Assembly: GCA_035299025.1 (NCBI GenBank)
Contig: DATGXK010000020.1
Location: 135,733 to 199,732, forward strand
Direction of reading: 5' to 3'
DNA length: 64,000 nucleotides
From: Leadbetterella sp035299025
GTDB taxonomy: Bacteria; Bacteroidota; Bacteroidia; Cytophagales; Spirosomataceae
Positions 43,968 through 51,812 of the stretch are shown one piece after another. The translations under genes were made by a program, and so were the position numbers. The number at the start of each line of letters is the position of its first letter. Position 1 is the first letter of the stretch. Below the pieces are notes generated by a model. The model was given only the letters and a program-made list of their open reading frames with translations, did no database searches and had not been told where the DNA came from.

Positions 43968-44417
43968 CTATTCTCCGCGGCTGCGTTCTCTTGAAATGTC
44001 CTTTTCTTTGATTGTTTCACGTTTATCGTATAGTTTCTTACCCTTGGCCAAGGCTATGTCGAGTTTGGCAAGGCCGCCATCATTAATATATATTCGGGTG
44101 GGTATTATGGTGAGGCCTTTGTCGGTAAGTTTACTAATAAGTTTCTTTATTTCTTTTCTGTTCAAAAGTAGTTTACGCTCACGAAGTGGCTCGTGGTTGT
44201 TGTAGGTTCCATTTTCGTATCTGGCTATGTTGAGATTTTTAACAAAAAGCTCATTCTTCTGAAAAAAACAATAGGCATCGGCCATACTCACTTTACCTTC
44301 TCTGATAGACTTAATCTCAGTGCCTGTCAGCACCATACCAGCCGAATACTCCTCAAGAAAAAAGAACTCAAAACGGGCTTTTTTGTTAGATATATCGGTG
44401 AGTTTGGCAAATTTCAT
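43968..44417 (-). CDS. smpB: SsrA-binding protein SmpB
   Basis: 149 residues from the ATG at 44415-44417. A longer frame upstream reads through a terminator and is not credible. SmpB brings tmRNA to stalled ribosomes. The family motifs are AKLTDISNKKARFEFF at the start, GMVLTGTEIKSIREGKVSMADAY, NIARYENGTYNNHEPLRERKLLLNR, and the C-terminal KKLYDKRETIKEKD followed by a basic tail. tmRNA itself was not found in the window. The gene has its own consensus promoter whose -33 element falls in the terminator loop of an upstream non-coding RNA. Confidence 0.97.
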   Translation of the reverse strand: MKFAKLTDISNKKARFEFFFLEEYSAGMVLTGTEIKSIREGKVSMADAYCFFQKNELFVKNLNIARYENGTYNNHEPLRERKLLLNRKEIKKLISKLTDKGLTIIPTRIYINDGGLAKLDIALAKGKKLYDKRETIKEKDISRERSRGE

Positions 44418-44441
44418 TTCCTTTAAAAAATATTTGGGACA

Positions 44442-44471
44442 CAAAAGTAACAAAAAAAATCCCTGCCTCAA
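44442..44471 (-). promoter_or_regulatory. Promoter of smpB
   Basis: Minus strand TTG (44471-44469), 19-bp spacer, TACTTTTG (44449-44442), an exact consensus match giving a leader of roughly 19 nt. It overlaps the terminator of the upstream RNA, so smpB can be transcribed independently. Confidence 0.75.
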
Positions 44472-44594
44472 TGATAGTGACAGGGATTCCGACTTACGTG
44501 CTTTCCTAATAATCCATGTGCTGGCCATAGGCCTTTACGAGGGATTAAATCTTTAGGAGCTATGCTCCAATATCTTTAGGTGTGTTTGATTCGA
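44451..44594 (-). ncRNA. Candidate independent non-coding RNA upstream of smpB
   Basis: About 144 nt between an exact consensus promoter (44600-44630) and a strong terminator (44452-44488), with no coding frame. Predicted parts, 5' to 3', are hairpin GGAGC-ATA-GCTCC, flanked by the related words CTAAAGAT and TAAAGATTT; a stem TAATCC/GGATTA enclosing an internal loop and the apical GGCC-TAT-GGCC; then the terminator hairpin. AATCCCT occurs twice, once in the middle stem and once in the terminator 5' arm, so alternative pairing with the 3' arm AGGGATT is possible. It does not match tmRNA, 4.5S RNA or RNase P features I know. It could be a small RNA, a regulatory leader, or a member of an intergenic repeat family. 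Confidence 0.5.
44452..44488 (-). terminator. Terminator of the smpB-upstream RNA
   Basis: A perfect 8-bp stem AATCCCTG/CAGGGATT (44481-44488 with 44458-44465 on the complementary strand) followed on the minus strand by an uninterrupted T run of eight, two of them within the stem. No coding gene lies upstream in that direction. Confidence 0.85.
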
Positions 44595-44599
44595 GTTAG

Positions 44600-44630
44600 C
44601 AAATGTAAAAAGCGAAAAATAAATTTCCAA
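44600..44630 (-). promoter_or_regulatory. Promoter of the smpB-upstream RNA
   Basis: Minus strand TTG (44630-44628), 20-bp spacer, TACATTTG (44607-44600), an exact Bacteroidota consensus. It points away from hflX and towards the terminator at 44452-44488. Confidence 0.7.
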
Positions 44631-45112
44631 TCAAATCTGCTTTTTTTAACTTTCGGTGAGTTATAAATCAGTTTTTCACTCCGTTTAATAACTTATCAGT
44701 TATGCTATATTCCTTTACCAATACTGTGCCAATATTTTTATGGCACAGAAAAAAAAGTGAAAAAATATTAAAAAAAAACAATAGCGACTTGATTAATAGG
44801 CAATTAAATAACCATCACGTAAATTTAGCAAAAACAAAGGGCGAGAATTGATAAATACTGAGCATAACAAAGAGAGAATTGGGATAGCGAAATGAACTAA
44901 ATGTATTAAAATTAAAGAGTATTTCTTGAAAAACCTGAATTTAGAATTAATAAACAATAAGCAGACACTTTTGACATTAATGTTATATTTGTAGGTGAAA
45001 ATGTAAACTTCTGAATCATTGTATTTGCTGTAAAATCCGATTGGGCTGTACAGTGCGGTGACAAAACATACTCATTATCAAAAATAGAACTAAACAGAAA
45101 TAAAGACAGGAA
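44631..45112. other. AT-rich intergenic region before hflX with a perfect palindrome
   Basis: No gene was found here. At 44724-44748 CTGTGCCA and TGGCACAG form a perfect 8-bp inverted repeat with a 9-bp AT spacer. An A run follows it on the plus strand, so it is not a terminator there. A TATATTTG box at 44984-44991 could serve hflX, but no TTG lies at the right distance. Confidence 0.5.
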
Positions 45113-46360
45113 TTGCAGAATAAACCCTTAATATCTACAAGTAAACCACAAGAAACCGCCATTTTGGTAGGTTTAATATCACAAAAGCAAAATGCCGAAA
45201 AGACCAAAGAGTACTTGGAGGAGTTGGCGTTTTTGGCAGAGACTTCAGGCGTAAAAACCATGAAAATATTTGTGCAGCGACTGAACTACGCTGACCAAAA
45301 AACATTTGTCGGGAAAGGAAAATTAGAAGAAATTCAAGCCTGGATTACTATAAATCCGGTAGATACGATCATTTTCGATGATGAACTTAGTCCATCTCAA
45401 GTGAGAAATCTTGAGAAAGCTTTTGAAAACAAAAAAGTGCTTGATAGGAGCTTATTAATCTTAAATATCTTTTCGCAGCGTGCTCAGTCCGATCAAGCCA
45501 AAAGGCAGGTGGAATTGGCCCAATATAAATATTTATTGCCCCGACTTACCCGAATGTGGTCTCACTTAAGTAAACAGAAAGGTGGTATAGGTATGAGAGG
45601 ACCTGGTGAAAAGGAACTTGAAACGGACAAAAGGATAGTACAAGACAGAATAGCTTTTCTTAAAGATAAACTTGATAAAATAGACAAGCAATCGGCCACA
45701 AGAAGAAAAGAACGAAGCAGGCTCGTGCGGGTTGCTTTGGTGGGCTACACCAACGTGGGAAAATCTACATTGATGCAAAAATTGGCCAAAACTGAGGTTT
45801 TTGCTGAAAATAAGCTCTTTGCAACAATAGACTCAACGGTGAGGAAAATGGTTTTAGGAAATATCCCGTTTTTATTGACCGACACCGTAGGCTTTATACG
45901 CAAACTGCCAACTACATTGATAGAGTCTTTCAAATCTACGCTAGATGAAATACGAGAAGCAGATGTGTTGCTTCATGTTGTGGATATCTCGCACGACTCT
46001 TTCGAAGAGCATATAGATATAGTAAATACTACGCTGGCCGAAATAGATGCCAAAGACAAACCTACGATTTTGATATTCAACAAACTGGATCAATACCAGC
46101 CCGAATCGGTAGAAGGCTTAGACAGGCACTTGGCCACCGAAGAAGACCTAAGAATAAACTTGGAACGACTAAAGGCGGGATATCTACAAAAAAATGCTGA
46201 AAATGTAGTTTTTATATCTGCCACCAACAATGAAAACATCGGCGAGCTGAGGGATGTGCTTTTTAAACTTGTAAAAGAGAAGCATTTCATGATTTATCCA
46301 AATTGGGACGCCGCAAAAAACGTTTTGTATGAATGGCAAGATGAGTCAGAACTGAAATAG
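45113..46360 (+). CDS. hflX: GTPase HflX
   Basis: 415 residues. HflX is a ribosome-associated GTPase that splits stalled or stressed 70S ribosomes. The N-terminal HflX domain includes GKGKLEEIQ, DDELSPSQVRNLE and DRSLLILNIFSQRA; the glycine-rich linker QKGGIGMRGPGEKELE follows. The G domain then has G1 GYTNVGKSTL, G3 DTVGFIRKLP and G4 NKLD. The start codon appears to be TTG at 45113-45115: an in-frame stop lies 12 bp upstream and the next ATG would remove part of the conserved domain. The MFS gene follows after 24 bp, so both may share a transcript. Confidence 0.95.
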   Translation: MQNKPLISTSKPQETAILVGLISQKQNAEKTKEYLEELAFLAETSGVKTMKIFVQRLNYADQKTFVGKGKLEEIQAWITINPVDTIIFDDELSPSQVRNLEKAFENKKVLDRSLLILNIFSQRAQSDQAKRQVELAQYKYLLPRLTRMWSHLSKQKGGIGMRGPGEKELETDKRIVQDRIAFLKDKLDKIDKQSATRRKERSRLVRVALVGYTNVGKSTLMQKLAKTEVFAENKLFATIDSTVRKMVLGNIPFLLTDTVGFIRKLPTTLIESFKSTLDEIREADVLLHVVDISHDSFEEHIDIVNTTLAEIDAKDKPTILIFNKLDQYQPESVEGLDRHLATEEDLRINLERLKAGYLQKNAENVVFISATNNENIGELRDVLFKLVKEKHFMIYPNWDAAKNVLYEWQDESELK

Positions 46361-46384
46361 TTAAATATAAAAAACCCTAAATAG

Positions 46385-47815
46385 ATGGACAACAAAAACA
46401 ACTCAACCAATTTGCCAGCTCTCTATACCCTGATGACCGTTTGGTTTTTCTGGAGCTTTGTAGCTGCCTCAAACGGAATATTGATTCCACTTTTTAAAGA
46501 AAAATTCGAACTTCAGCAATGGCAAGCACAGCTGGTAGATTTTGCCTTTTATGCCGCCTATTTCGTGGGCTCGGTTTTATATCTTCTGCTTTCAAGCATC
46601 ATGAAAACCGATATTCTTAACAAAATTGGCTACAAAAACGGAATAATTTACGGATTGATAATATCTGCTGTAGGTTCCTTGATTTTTTATCCAGCTGCCG
46701 AAACTAAATCTTACTTTTTGCTTTTGACGGCTTTATTTGTAGTTGGATTAGGCTTTTCATTACAACAAACTGCCACACAACCATTTATGATAGCATTGGG
46801 ACCTCCAGAAACTGGGGCTACTCGTATAAACTTGGGTGGAGCTGTCAATAACTTTGGTGGTACCATCGGGCCATTGATTGTTTCTTATGCCATATTTGGC
46901 TCTATTTCGCCCGAAGCGGCATTGAGTGCTACAATTGAATCTGTGAAGGTTCCTTATCTCCTACTCGGTGGTTTGTTTGTTCTAGTGGCTGTATTTTTCT
47001 GGATCTCGAAACTTCCAAGAATTACGAACGATGAGCATGTGGAAGCTGGACTTGGAGCCTTGAAATACCCGCAGTTGATATTGGGTATGAGTGCGATATT
47101 CGTATATGTGGGCGTAGAGGTAACGATAGGAAGTAATTTACCTGAATATCTGAAAGAAACACAAGGTTTGGTTTCATCACAGGTATCAAAATATGTTTCG
47201 CTTTTTTGGGGAAGTATGATGGTTGGGCGTTGGACTGCCTCTGTAGGCAATTTTGGTTTGTCCGATAGCCTCAAAAAAATCCTGTGGGTAGTTGTCCCAT
47301 TTGTAGCATTCGGGATAGTGTTGTATGTAAACTCCATCATGAGTGGTGATGTAAGCGACCTTTATCCTTATGCATTCTGCGTGGTAGTGATGATCGTATC
47401 GTTTTTTATGGCAAAAGAAAAACCTGTGCGTACGTTGCTGATTTATACTGGAGTAGGTGCTATTATGACACTAATTGGTGTTTTTACCACAGGGAAAATT
47501 GCTTTATTTAGCTTAATCAGTGGTGGATTATTCTGTTCTATTTTGTGGCCAAGTATATTCTCTTTGGGCACTGCCGGATTAGGTAAATATACCAATCAAG
47601 GCTCCGCTTTTATGATTATGATGATACTTGGAGGAGCAATTATTCCCGTTTTACAAGGAGTTATTGCTGATACCGTAGGTATTCAAACTTCGTATCTTTT
47701 GGCGGTGGCTTGCTTTGCTTACCTTTTCTGGTTTGGCATTAGAGTTCAGCAAGTTCTAAGAAAACAAAACATTGATTTTGATAAAGAAGTGGCCAACGTG
47801 AAAGGCGGACATTGA
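46385..47815 (+). CDS. Sugar MFS transporter (FucP/GluP-like)
   Basis: 476 residues with twelve spans, close to the fucose/glucose-galactose proton symporter group. The N-terminal span contains TVWFFWSFVAASNGILIPLFKE and the loop around QQWQAQLVDFAFYAAYFVGS. It has QQTATQPFMIALGPPETGATRINLGGAVNNFGGTIGPL-type signature blocks in spans 4-5, here seen around residues 118-155. FSLGTAGLGKYTNQGSAF in the second half is also typical. The sugar is not certain; the proximity of the arabinose locus is suggestive, but the gene is on the opposite strand and behind hflX. Confidence 0.88.
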   Translation: MDNKNNSTNLPALYTLMTVWFFWSFVAASNGILIPLFKEKFELQQWQAQLVDFAFYAAYFVGSVLYLLLSSIMKTDILNKIGYKNGIIYGLIISAVGSLIFYPAAETKSYFLLLTALFVVGLGFSLQQTATQPFMIALGPPETGATRINLGGAVNNFGGTIGPLIVSYAIFGSISPEAALSATIESVKVPYLLLGGLFVLVAVFFWISKLPRITNDEHVEAGLGALKYPQLILGMSAIFVYVGVEVTIGSNLPEYLKETQGLVSSQVSKYVSLFWGSMMVGRWTASVGNFGLSDSLKKILWVVVPFVAFGIVLYVNSIMSGDVSDLYPYAFCVVVMIVSFFMAKEKPVRTLLIYTGVGAIMTLIGVFTTGKIALFSLISGGLFCSILWPSIFSLGTAGLGKYTNQGSAFMIMMILGGAIIPVLQGVIADTVGIQTSYLLAVACFAYLFWFGIRVQQVLRKQNIDFDKEVANVKGGH

Positions 47816-47835
47816 TTAATAGAAAAAATTATTTG

Positions 47836-47873
47836 AAAAGCGGCAGAGATTTTTATTTCTGCTGCTTTTTTTT
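47836..47873 (+). terminator. Terminator of the sugar MFS gene
   Basis: Arms AAAAGCGGCAGA and TCTGCTGCTTTT pair over 12 positions with one G-T wobble, followed by a T run, 20 bp past the stop codon. Confidence 0.88.
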
Positions 47874-47938
47874 GTTTCAAAAATTTGGTTGGAAAGTTTT
47901 GGATTTGTTTTACTCCTGGTTTTAGATACTTGTTTTCA

Positions 47939-47958
47939 GGTCCGATTGGCGTCTGACC
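47939..47958. repeat. REP-like palindromic repeat, copy 1
   Basis: GGTCCGATTGGCGTCTGACC: an imperfect palindrome (GGTC/GACC outer, GA-T/GTC inner). It is within a 26-bp direct repeat that recurs 97 bp on with one base changed. Confidence 0.7.
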
Positions 47959-47966
47959 GTTTGCTT

Positions 47967-48012
47967 AAAAAAAACGCCACGAATACACAAATTGAATTCG
48001 TGAATTCGTGGC
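47967..48012 (-). terminator. Terminator of the galM transcription unit
   Basis: A perfect 9-bp stem GCCACGAAT/ATTCGTGGC (47976-47984 with 48004-48012), then G and eight T on the minus strand. The loop contains a second GAATTCGTG. It lies between the two REP-like repeats. Confidence 0.8.
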
Positions 48013-48035
48013 AAATTATTGCTTTCGAGTTTTCA

Positions 48036-48055
48036 GGTCCGACTGGCGTCTGACC
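48036..48055. repeat. REP-like palindromic repeat, copy 2
   Basis: GGTCCGACTGGCGTCTGACC, same orientation as copy 1 and preceded by the same TTTTCA. The better-paired copy: GGTC/GACC and GAC/GTC around TGGC. Confidence 0.7.
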
Positions 48056-48069
48056 ACATACTTTAATAT

Positions 48070-49215
48070 TTACTTCTTTACTCCAAATTTATAAACAGTT
48101 GTAGAAGTGTAGGTTTCGCCTGGTTTCAACACTGTTGTTGGAAAAGCAGCTTGATTGGGAGAATCTGGAAAATGCTGTGTTTCCAAGCAAAAGCCGTATC
48201 TTTTCTCATATTTCACGCCTGACTTACCTGTAGCTGAGCCATTTAAGAAATTTCCTGTGTAAAACTGGACAGCTGGCTCAGTTGTTAAAACTTCCATGGT
48301 ACGGCCTGACTTAGGTTCGGTAACTATTGCAACGGATTTTAACTTATTGCTTTGGTCTGTAAATACCCAGCAGTGATCGTAACCACCGCCTAGTTTTATA
48401 TCTATGTCTGTCGTGTCGTCTATTCTCTCGCCAATAACATGAGCCGTCGTGAAATCGAATGGAGTACCTTTTACGGGCTTCAATTGGCCTGTCGGAATTA
48501 AGCCTGCATCTGTTGGCAAAAACTTATCTGCTTGAAGTACAATTTCATGATCCAGAATATCCCCTTTTCCTTCTCCTTTCAGATTAAAGTAAGCATGATT
48601 GGTGAGGTTCACAACCGTGTTTTTATCTGTAGTGGCCTTGTAATCAATGGTAAGCGAATTGTCGTTTTTCAAAGTATAAACCACCTCAACATTAAGATTA
48701 CCAGGGTAACCTTCTTCTCCATCTTTTGAGAGGTAAGTAAGTTTTAAACCCGGTTCGGCACCTTCTATTGGCGTTGCAATCCATATGGCCGCATTGAATC
48801 CTTTTAGTCCACCATGTAAGGCATTTGGGCCATTATTAACTGCCAAGGTGTATTCCTTACCATCCAGAGTAAATTTACCTCTAGCAATTCTATTTCCAAA
48901 TCTACCGATTAAAGCACCAAGATATTTTGTACTTGAAAGATAATCTTCCGGATTGTTAGAGCCCAAAGTGATGTCTTCAAATTTGCCATCTTTATCAGGA
49001 GCAGTCCATTTTATGATGGTTCCACCCAAATCTGAGATGGCTACTTCCATACCGTTGGCATTTTTTAAAGTGTAAAGTTTTACGCTATCTCCTGAAGCCA
49101 AAACACCGAATGGTGCCTCTGAAATATTGCTTTCTGCCATTGCTTTGTCGTTTGTTTTATTGTTGTTACATGCAAATGCTGCTAGAGCAGTTATTGCGAT
49201 TAATAATTTTTTCAT
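48070..49215 (-). CDS. galM: Aldose 1-epimerase (mutarotase), lipoprotein
   Basis: 381 residues. The N-terminus is a lipoprotein signal ending in the AFAC lipobox (Cys 16), so the enzyme is membrane-anchored outside the cytoplasm. The GalM fold shows LGALIGRFGNRIARGKF, NNGPNALHGGLKGF, VNLTNHAYFNLKGEG with the catalytic His, and an active-site Glu near QTQHFPDSPN-type sequence (here LETQHFPDSPNQ). It interconverts alpha and beta sugar anomers, useful before uptake of arabinose or xylose. It lies 44 bp after the symporter gene. Confidence 0.95.
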   Translation of the reverse strand: MKKLLIAITALAAFACNNNKTNDKAMAESNISEAPFGVLASGDSVKLYTLKNANGMEVAISDLGGTIIKWTAPDKDGKFEDITLGSNNPEDYLSSTKYLGALIGRFGNRIARGKFTLDGKEYTLAVNNGPNALHGGLKGFNAAIWIATPIEGAEPGLKLTYLSKDGEEGYPGNLNVEVVYTLKNDNSLTIDYKATTDKNTVVNLTNHAYFNLKGEGKGDILDHEIVLQADKFLPTDAGLIPTGQLKPVKGTPFDFTTAHVIGERIDDTTDIDIKLGGGYDHCWVFTDQSNKLKSVAIVTEPKSGRTMEVLTTEPAVQFYTGNFLNGSATGKSGVKYEKRYGFCLETQHFPDSPNQAAFPTTVLKPGETYTSTTVYKFGVKK

Positions 49216-49259
49216 TGTTTTAATTGAGGTTGAAATTGATTGAAAATTTTAAATGTTTC

Positions 49260-50915
49260 TTACCAAAATATATAATAAATAATACAAAAGACTGCGATAA
49301 TGGCAATAGTTCCGTAACGAAATTCAGGAGTAACTTTAAACCAATCTTTGTTTACCACAAACGCATTGCTACTTTCTTTGCCTTTAGATTCAATCAAACT
49401 TATGGCAATCATAACCAACGCACAAATCCAGAAAACCACACCCATACGATTCATAAAAGGAAACTCTGGCCAAACATAAGCTATCAAACTACTCAAAACT
49501 ATACTCAATATAGCTGAAACCAAGGCTGAGTTGGCCGTAGTTTTTTTCCAGAAAAACCCTAATAAGAAAATTGACAATATACCAGGAGAGATGTAACCCG
49601 TGTACACCTGAATATATTCAAATGCTTGTCCGAAGTTGGCCAAAAGTGGGCTTATCAAAAGTGCTAAAGCAAAAGAAACTAATATGGCGATTCTGCCAGT
49701 GCGGACCGTTTGCTTTTCACTCATGTTTTTGTTGAAAAACTTCTGATGGATATCTAATACATAAATGGTGGATATACTATTGGCTTTCCCTGCTAAACTA
49801 GCTACAATAGCGGCTGTTAGTGCAGCAAAAGCCAAGCCTTTTAGACCAGTTGGCAAAATATTCAATAATACTGGATAGGCATTGTCAGGTTTTACAATTC
49901 CGTTCTGTGTAATACCATTCACTATGGCAGGGTCGGCGTTTTCTTGGAACAGAACATAAGCCGCCAAACCTGGTAAAACCACTATAAAAGGCATCAACAT
50001 CTTTAATCCTGAGGCGAATAATAAACCGTTTCGAGCCGTTTTCAAATCGGCACCCAATGCTCTTTGTGTAATGTATTGATTGCAACCAAAGTAATTGAGG
50101 TTATTTACCCATTGACCACCAATAACAAACATCATTATACCCGGTAATTGTTGGTAGGCATCAATAAAACCGCCCTTTCCGTCATGAACAGAATATTGCC
50201 CAGGACTGAACATCATGTGTAAATGACTATCTGCTTTTTCCTTAATAAGACTTAAACCTTCCAAAACACCTGAACTCGACCCGACCCTATTTGAAAGTAA
50301 ATCAAGAGCCAAATAAGTGGTGGCCAAACCTCCAATAACCAAACAAACCACTTGAATAACGTCGGTGTAGCCAATCACTTTCATACCACCAAGGGTAATG
50401 ATAATAGCGAAAATCGTGAGGAAAAACGCACAAGGCATAAAACCAAAACCTGTCATTTTTTCAAGACTTAAAGCCCCCAAATAAATGATTGAAGTAAGGT
50501 TAACAGTGATGTATAAAAATAGCCAAAAAACAGCCATGATGGTTGCCAAACGTGTATCGTAACGTTTTGCGAGAAATTGCGGCATTGTAAAAATCTTATT
50601 GTTGAGATACATTGGCAAGAAATAAACCGCCACAATTATCAACGACACACCGCCAAGTAGTTCATAAACCGAAATAGCCAAACCCAGCTGAAACGCTTGT
50701 CCCGACATGCCGATAAACTGCTCGGCTGAAATATTTGAAGCAATAAGAGAGGCACCAATAGCCCACCAAGTGAGGGAGCCTTCGGCCAAGAAAAAATCTT
50801 TTGAGTCCGCGGTTTGTTTGCCTTTATTTTTATAGACCCAGTATCCGTAGGCGGCTACAATTATAAAGTAAACCAGAAAAATCAAATAATCGAGCGTTTC
50901 CAATCCAAGTTTCAT
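49260..50915 (-). CDS. Sodium/sugar symporter (SSS family, SglT-like)
   Basis: 551 residues with about fourteen spans of the sodium:solute symporter family: SLTWWAIGASLIASNISAEQFIGMSGQAF near the N-terminus, the cluster with ITLGGMKVIGYTDVIQVVCLV, and FAALTAAIVASLAGKANSISTIY with the sodium-site Ser/Thr residues. It most resembles SglT-type sodium-coupled sugar importers. Next to araD-araA-araB it is the likely L-arabinose (or related pentose) importer; that is inferred from context. Confidence 0.92.
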   Translation of the reverse strand: MKLGLETLDYLIFLVYFIIVAAYGYWVYKNKGKQTADSKDFFLAEGSLTWWAIGASLIASNISAEQFIGMSGQAFQLGLAISVYELLGGVSLIIVAVYFLPMYLNNKIFTMPQFLAKRYDTRLATIMAVFWLFLYITVNLTSIIYLGALSLEKMTGFGFMPCAFFLTIFAIIITLGGMKVIGYTDVIQVVCLVIGGLATTYLALDLLSNRVGSSSGVLEGLSLIKEKADSHLHMMFSPGQYSVHDGKGGFIDAYQQLPGIMMFVIGGQWVNNLNYFGCNQYITQRALGADLKTARNGLLFASGLKMLMPFIVVLPGLAAYVLFQENADPAIVNGITQNGIVKPDNAYPVLLNILPTGLKGLAFAALTAAIVASLAGKANSISTIYVLDIHQKFFNKNMSEKQTVRTGRIAILVSFALALLISPLLANFGQAFEYIQVYTGYISPGILSIFLLGFFWKKTTANSALVSAILSIVLSSLIAYVWPEFPFMNRMGVVFWICALVMIAISLIESKGKESSNAFVVNKDWFKVTPEFRYGTIAIIAVFCIIYYIFW

Positions 50916-50948
50916 ATTGTTTTTTTATTAAGGGTTGATTTGTTTTAA

Positions 50949-50972
50949 AGTTGCGAGTATAGAGTTGCGAGT
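50949..50972. repeat. Short direct repeat upstream of the symporter gene
   Basis: AGTTGCGAGT occurs at 50949-50958 and 50963-50972, followed by related GAGT/GAGA words to about 50993. It lies in the 108-bp gap between araD and the symporter gene. Confidence 0.5.
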
Positions 50973-51023
50973 TATGAGTATTGAGATGTGAGCTTATGCC
51001 TTCCCACCTTATACCTCAAAAAA

Positions 51024-51779
51024 TTAGCACCCTTGCCCATAATAAGCATCTTTGCCGTGCTTTCTTTCATAATGTTTTTTCCTCAAGGAATCCTTTAGAC
51101 GAGGAGTATTGGGGTTGATTTGAAGTGTCAACATCGCCATTTTCGCCACTTCTTCCAACACAGCCGCATTATAAACCGACTTTGCAGCATCTTTTCCCCA
51201 AGTAAAAGGGCCGTGGTTTTGTAAAAGTACCATCTCGACTTCCTTATGACTCAATCCTTTCTCTTCAAAAATACCGAAAATCTGGTTGCCCGTTTCGTAC
51301 TCGTAATCGCCCTTTATCATTTCATCGGACAATGCCGGTGCACACGGAATATCCTGATGGGTATGATCGGCATGTGTAGTCCCAAATATCGGAATGTCCA
51401 TGCCTGCTTGTGCCCAAGCGACTGCGTGTGTGGAGTGCGTATGCGTAATGCCCCCAATATCATCCCAAGTTTTATACAACAAAGCATGGGTTTTGGTGTC
51501 AGAAGAAGGTCTCATTTTTCCATCTACCACCTTGGCATCAAAATCCATAATTACGATATCCTCCCATTTCAATTCCTCATAAGGCACACCCGAAGGCTTA
51601 ATGGCAAAAACACCATTTGCTCTATCTACCGCACTTACATTGCCAAAAGTAAACAGCACCAAGCCTAATTTGGGCAGTTGCATATTGGCTTCGAAGCATT
51701 CTTGTCTAAGTAGCCCCCAATCCCCCAGTGGGGGTTTTATAATTATTTCCATTGATTTCTGAATAAATGGTTCATACAT
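51024..51779 (-). CDS. araD: L-ribulose-5-phosphate 4-epimerase
   Basis: 251 residues, converting L-ribulose 5-phosphate to D-xylulose 5-phosphate. Class II aldolase-fold motifs are LFTFGNVSAVDR, IKPSGVPYEEL, HTHSTHAVAWAQAG (zinc histidines) and NHGPFTWGKDA, and the end ERKHGKDAYYGQG. Homology with other AraD proteins begins at about LLRQECFEAN (residue 23). The N-terminal stretch before it is encoded by a palindromic repeat element, so the start is uncertain: ATG 51779 (used here) or ATG 51752, nine codons in. It is 23 bp after araA. Confidence 0.96.
   Translation of the reverse strand: MYEPFIQKSMEIIIKPPLGDWGLLRQECFEANMQLPKLGLVLFTFGNVSAVDRANGVFAIKPSGVPYEELKWEDIVIMDFDAKVVDGKMRPSSDTKTHALLYKTWDDIGGITHTHSTHAVAWAQAGMDIPIFGTTHADHTHQDIPCAPALSDEMIKGDYEYETGNQIFGIFEEKGLSHKEVEMVLLQNHGPFTWGKDAAKSVYNAAVLEEVAKMAMLTLQINPNTPRLKDSLRKKHYERKHGKDAYYGQGC
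51709..51738. repeat. Palindromic repeat element inside the 5' end of araD
   Basis: Hairpin CCCCC-AGT-GGGGG (51722-51734) flanked by AGTAGCCCCCAAT and TTTT. It has the look of the intergenic CCCCCA/TGGGGG elements common in Bacteroidota. Read in the araD frame it gives KPPLGDWGLL. Confidence 0.7.
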
Positions 51780-51783
51780 TCAA

Positions 51784-51812
51784 AAAATTCCCCCTTTTGG
51801 GGTTAGGAGGCT
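51784..51812. repeat. Palindromic repeat element over the araA stop codon
   Basis: On the minus strand AGCCTCCTAACCCC-AAAA-GGGGGAATTTT, related to the element in araD. The araA stop TAA and its last codons lie within it. The CCCC/GGGG stem with a T run could also act as a weak terminator between araA and araD. Confidence 0.7.

Noticed and set aside
44418..44528. Upstream in-frame extension of smpB giving a 186-residue protein
   Set aside because: It reads through the small RNA terminator and the smpB promoter, and SmpB homology begins exactly at the ATG at 44417.
44716..44748. Sigma-54 promoter suggested by TTGGCACA on the minus strand
   Set aside because: The second element would be GG rather than GC and lies one base too close to the first, so the -24/-12 rule is not met.
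44489..45112. tmRNA (ssrA) beside smpB
   Set aside because: No tRNA-like ends, tag reading frame or TTCGAATC-type T loop with matching stems could be found; the region is also too AT-rich and unstructured outside the 144-nt unit.
46385..47815. L-fucose permease as a firm assignment
   Set aside because: The family includes glucose, galactose and other sugar transporters; no fucose genes lie nearby, so no gene symbol was given.
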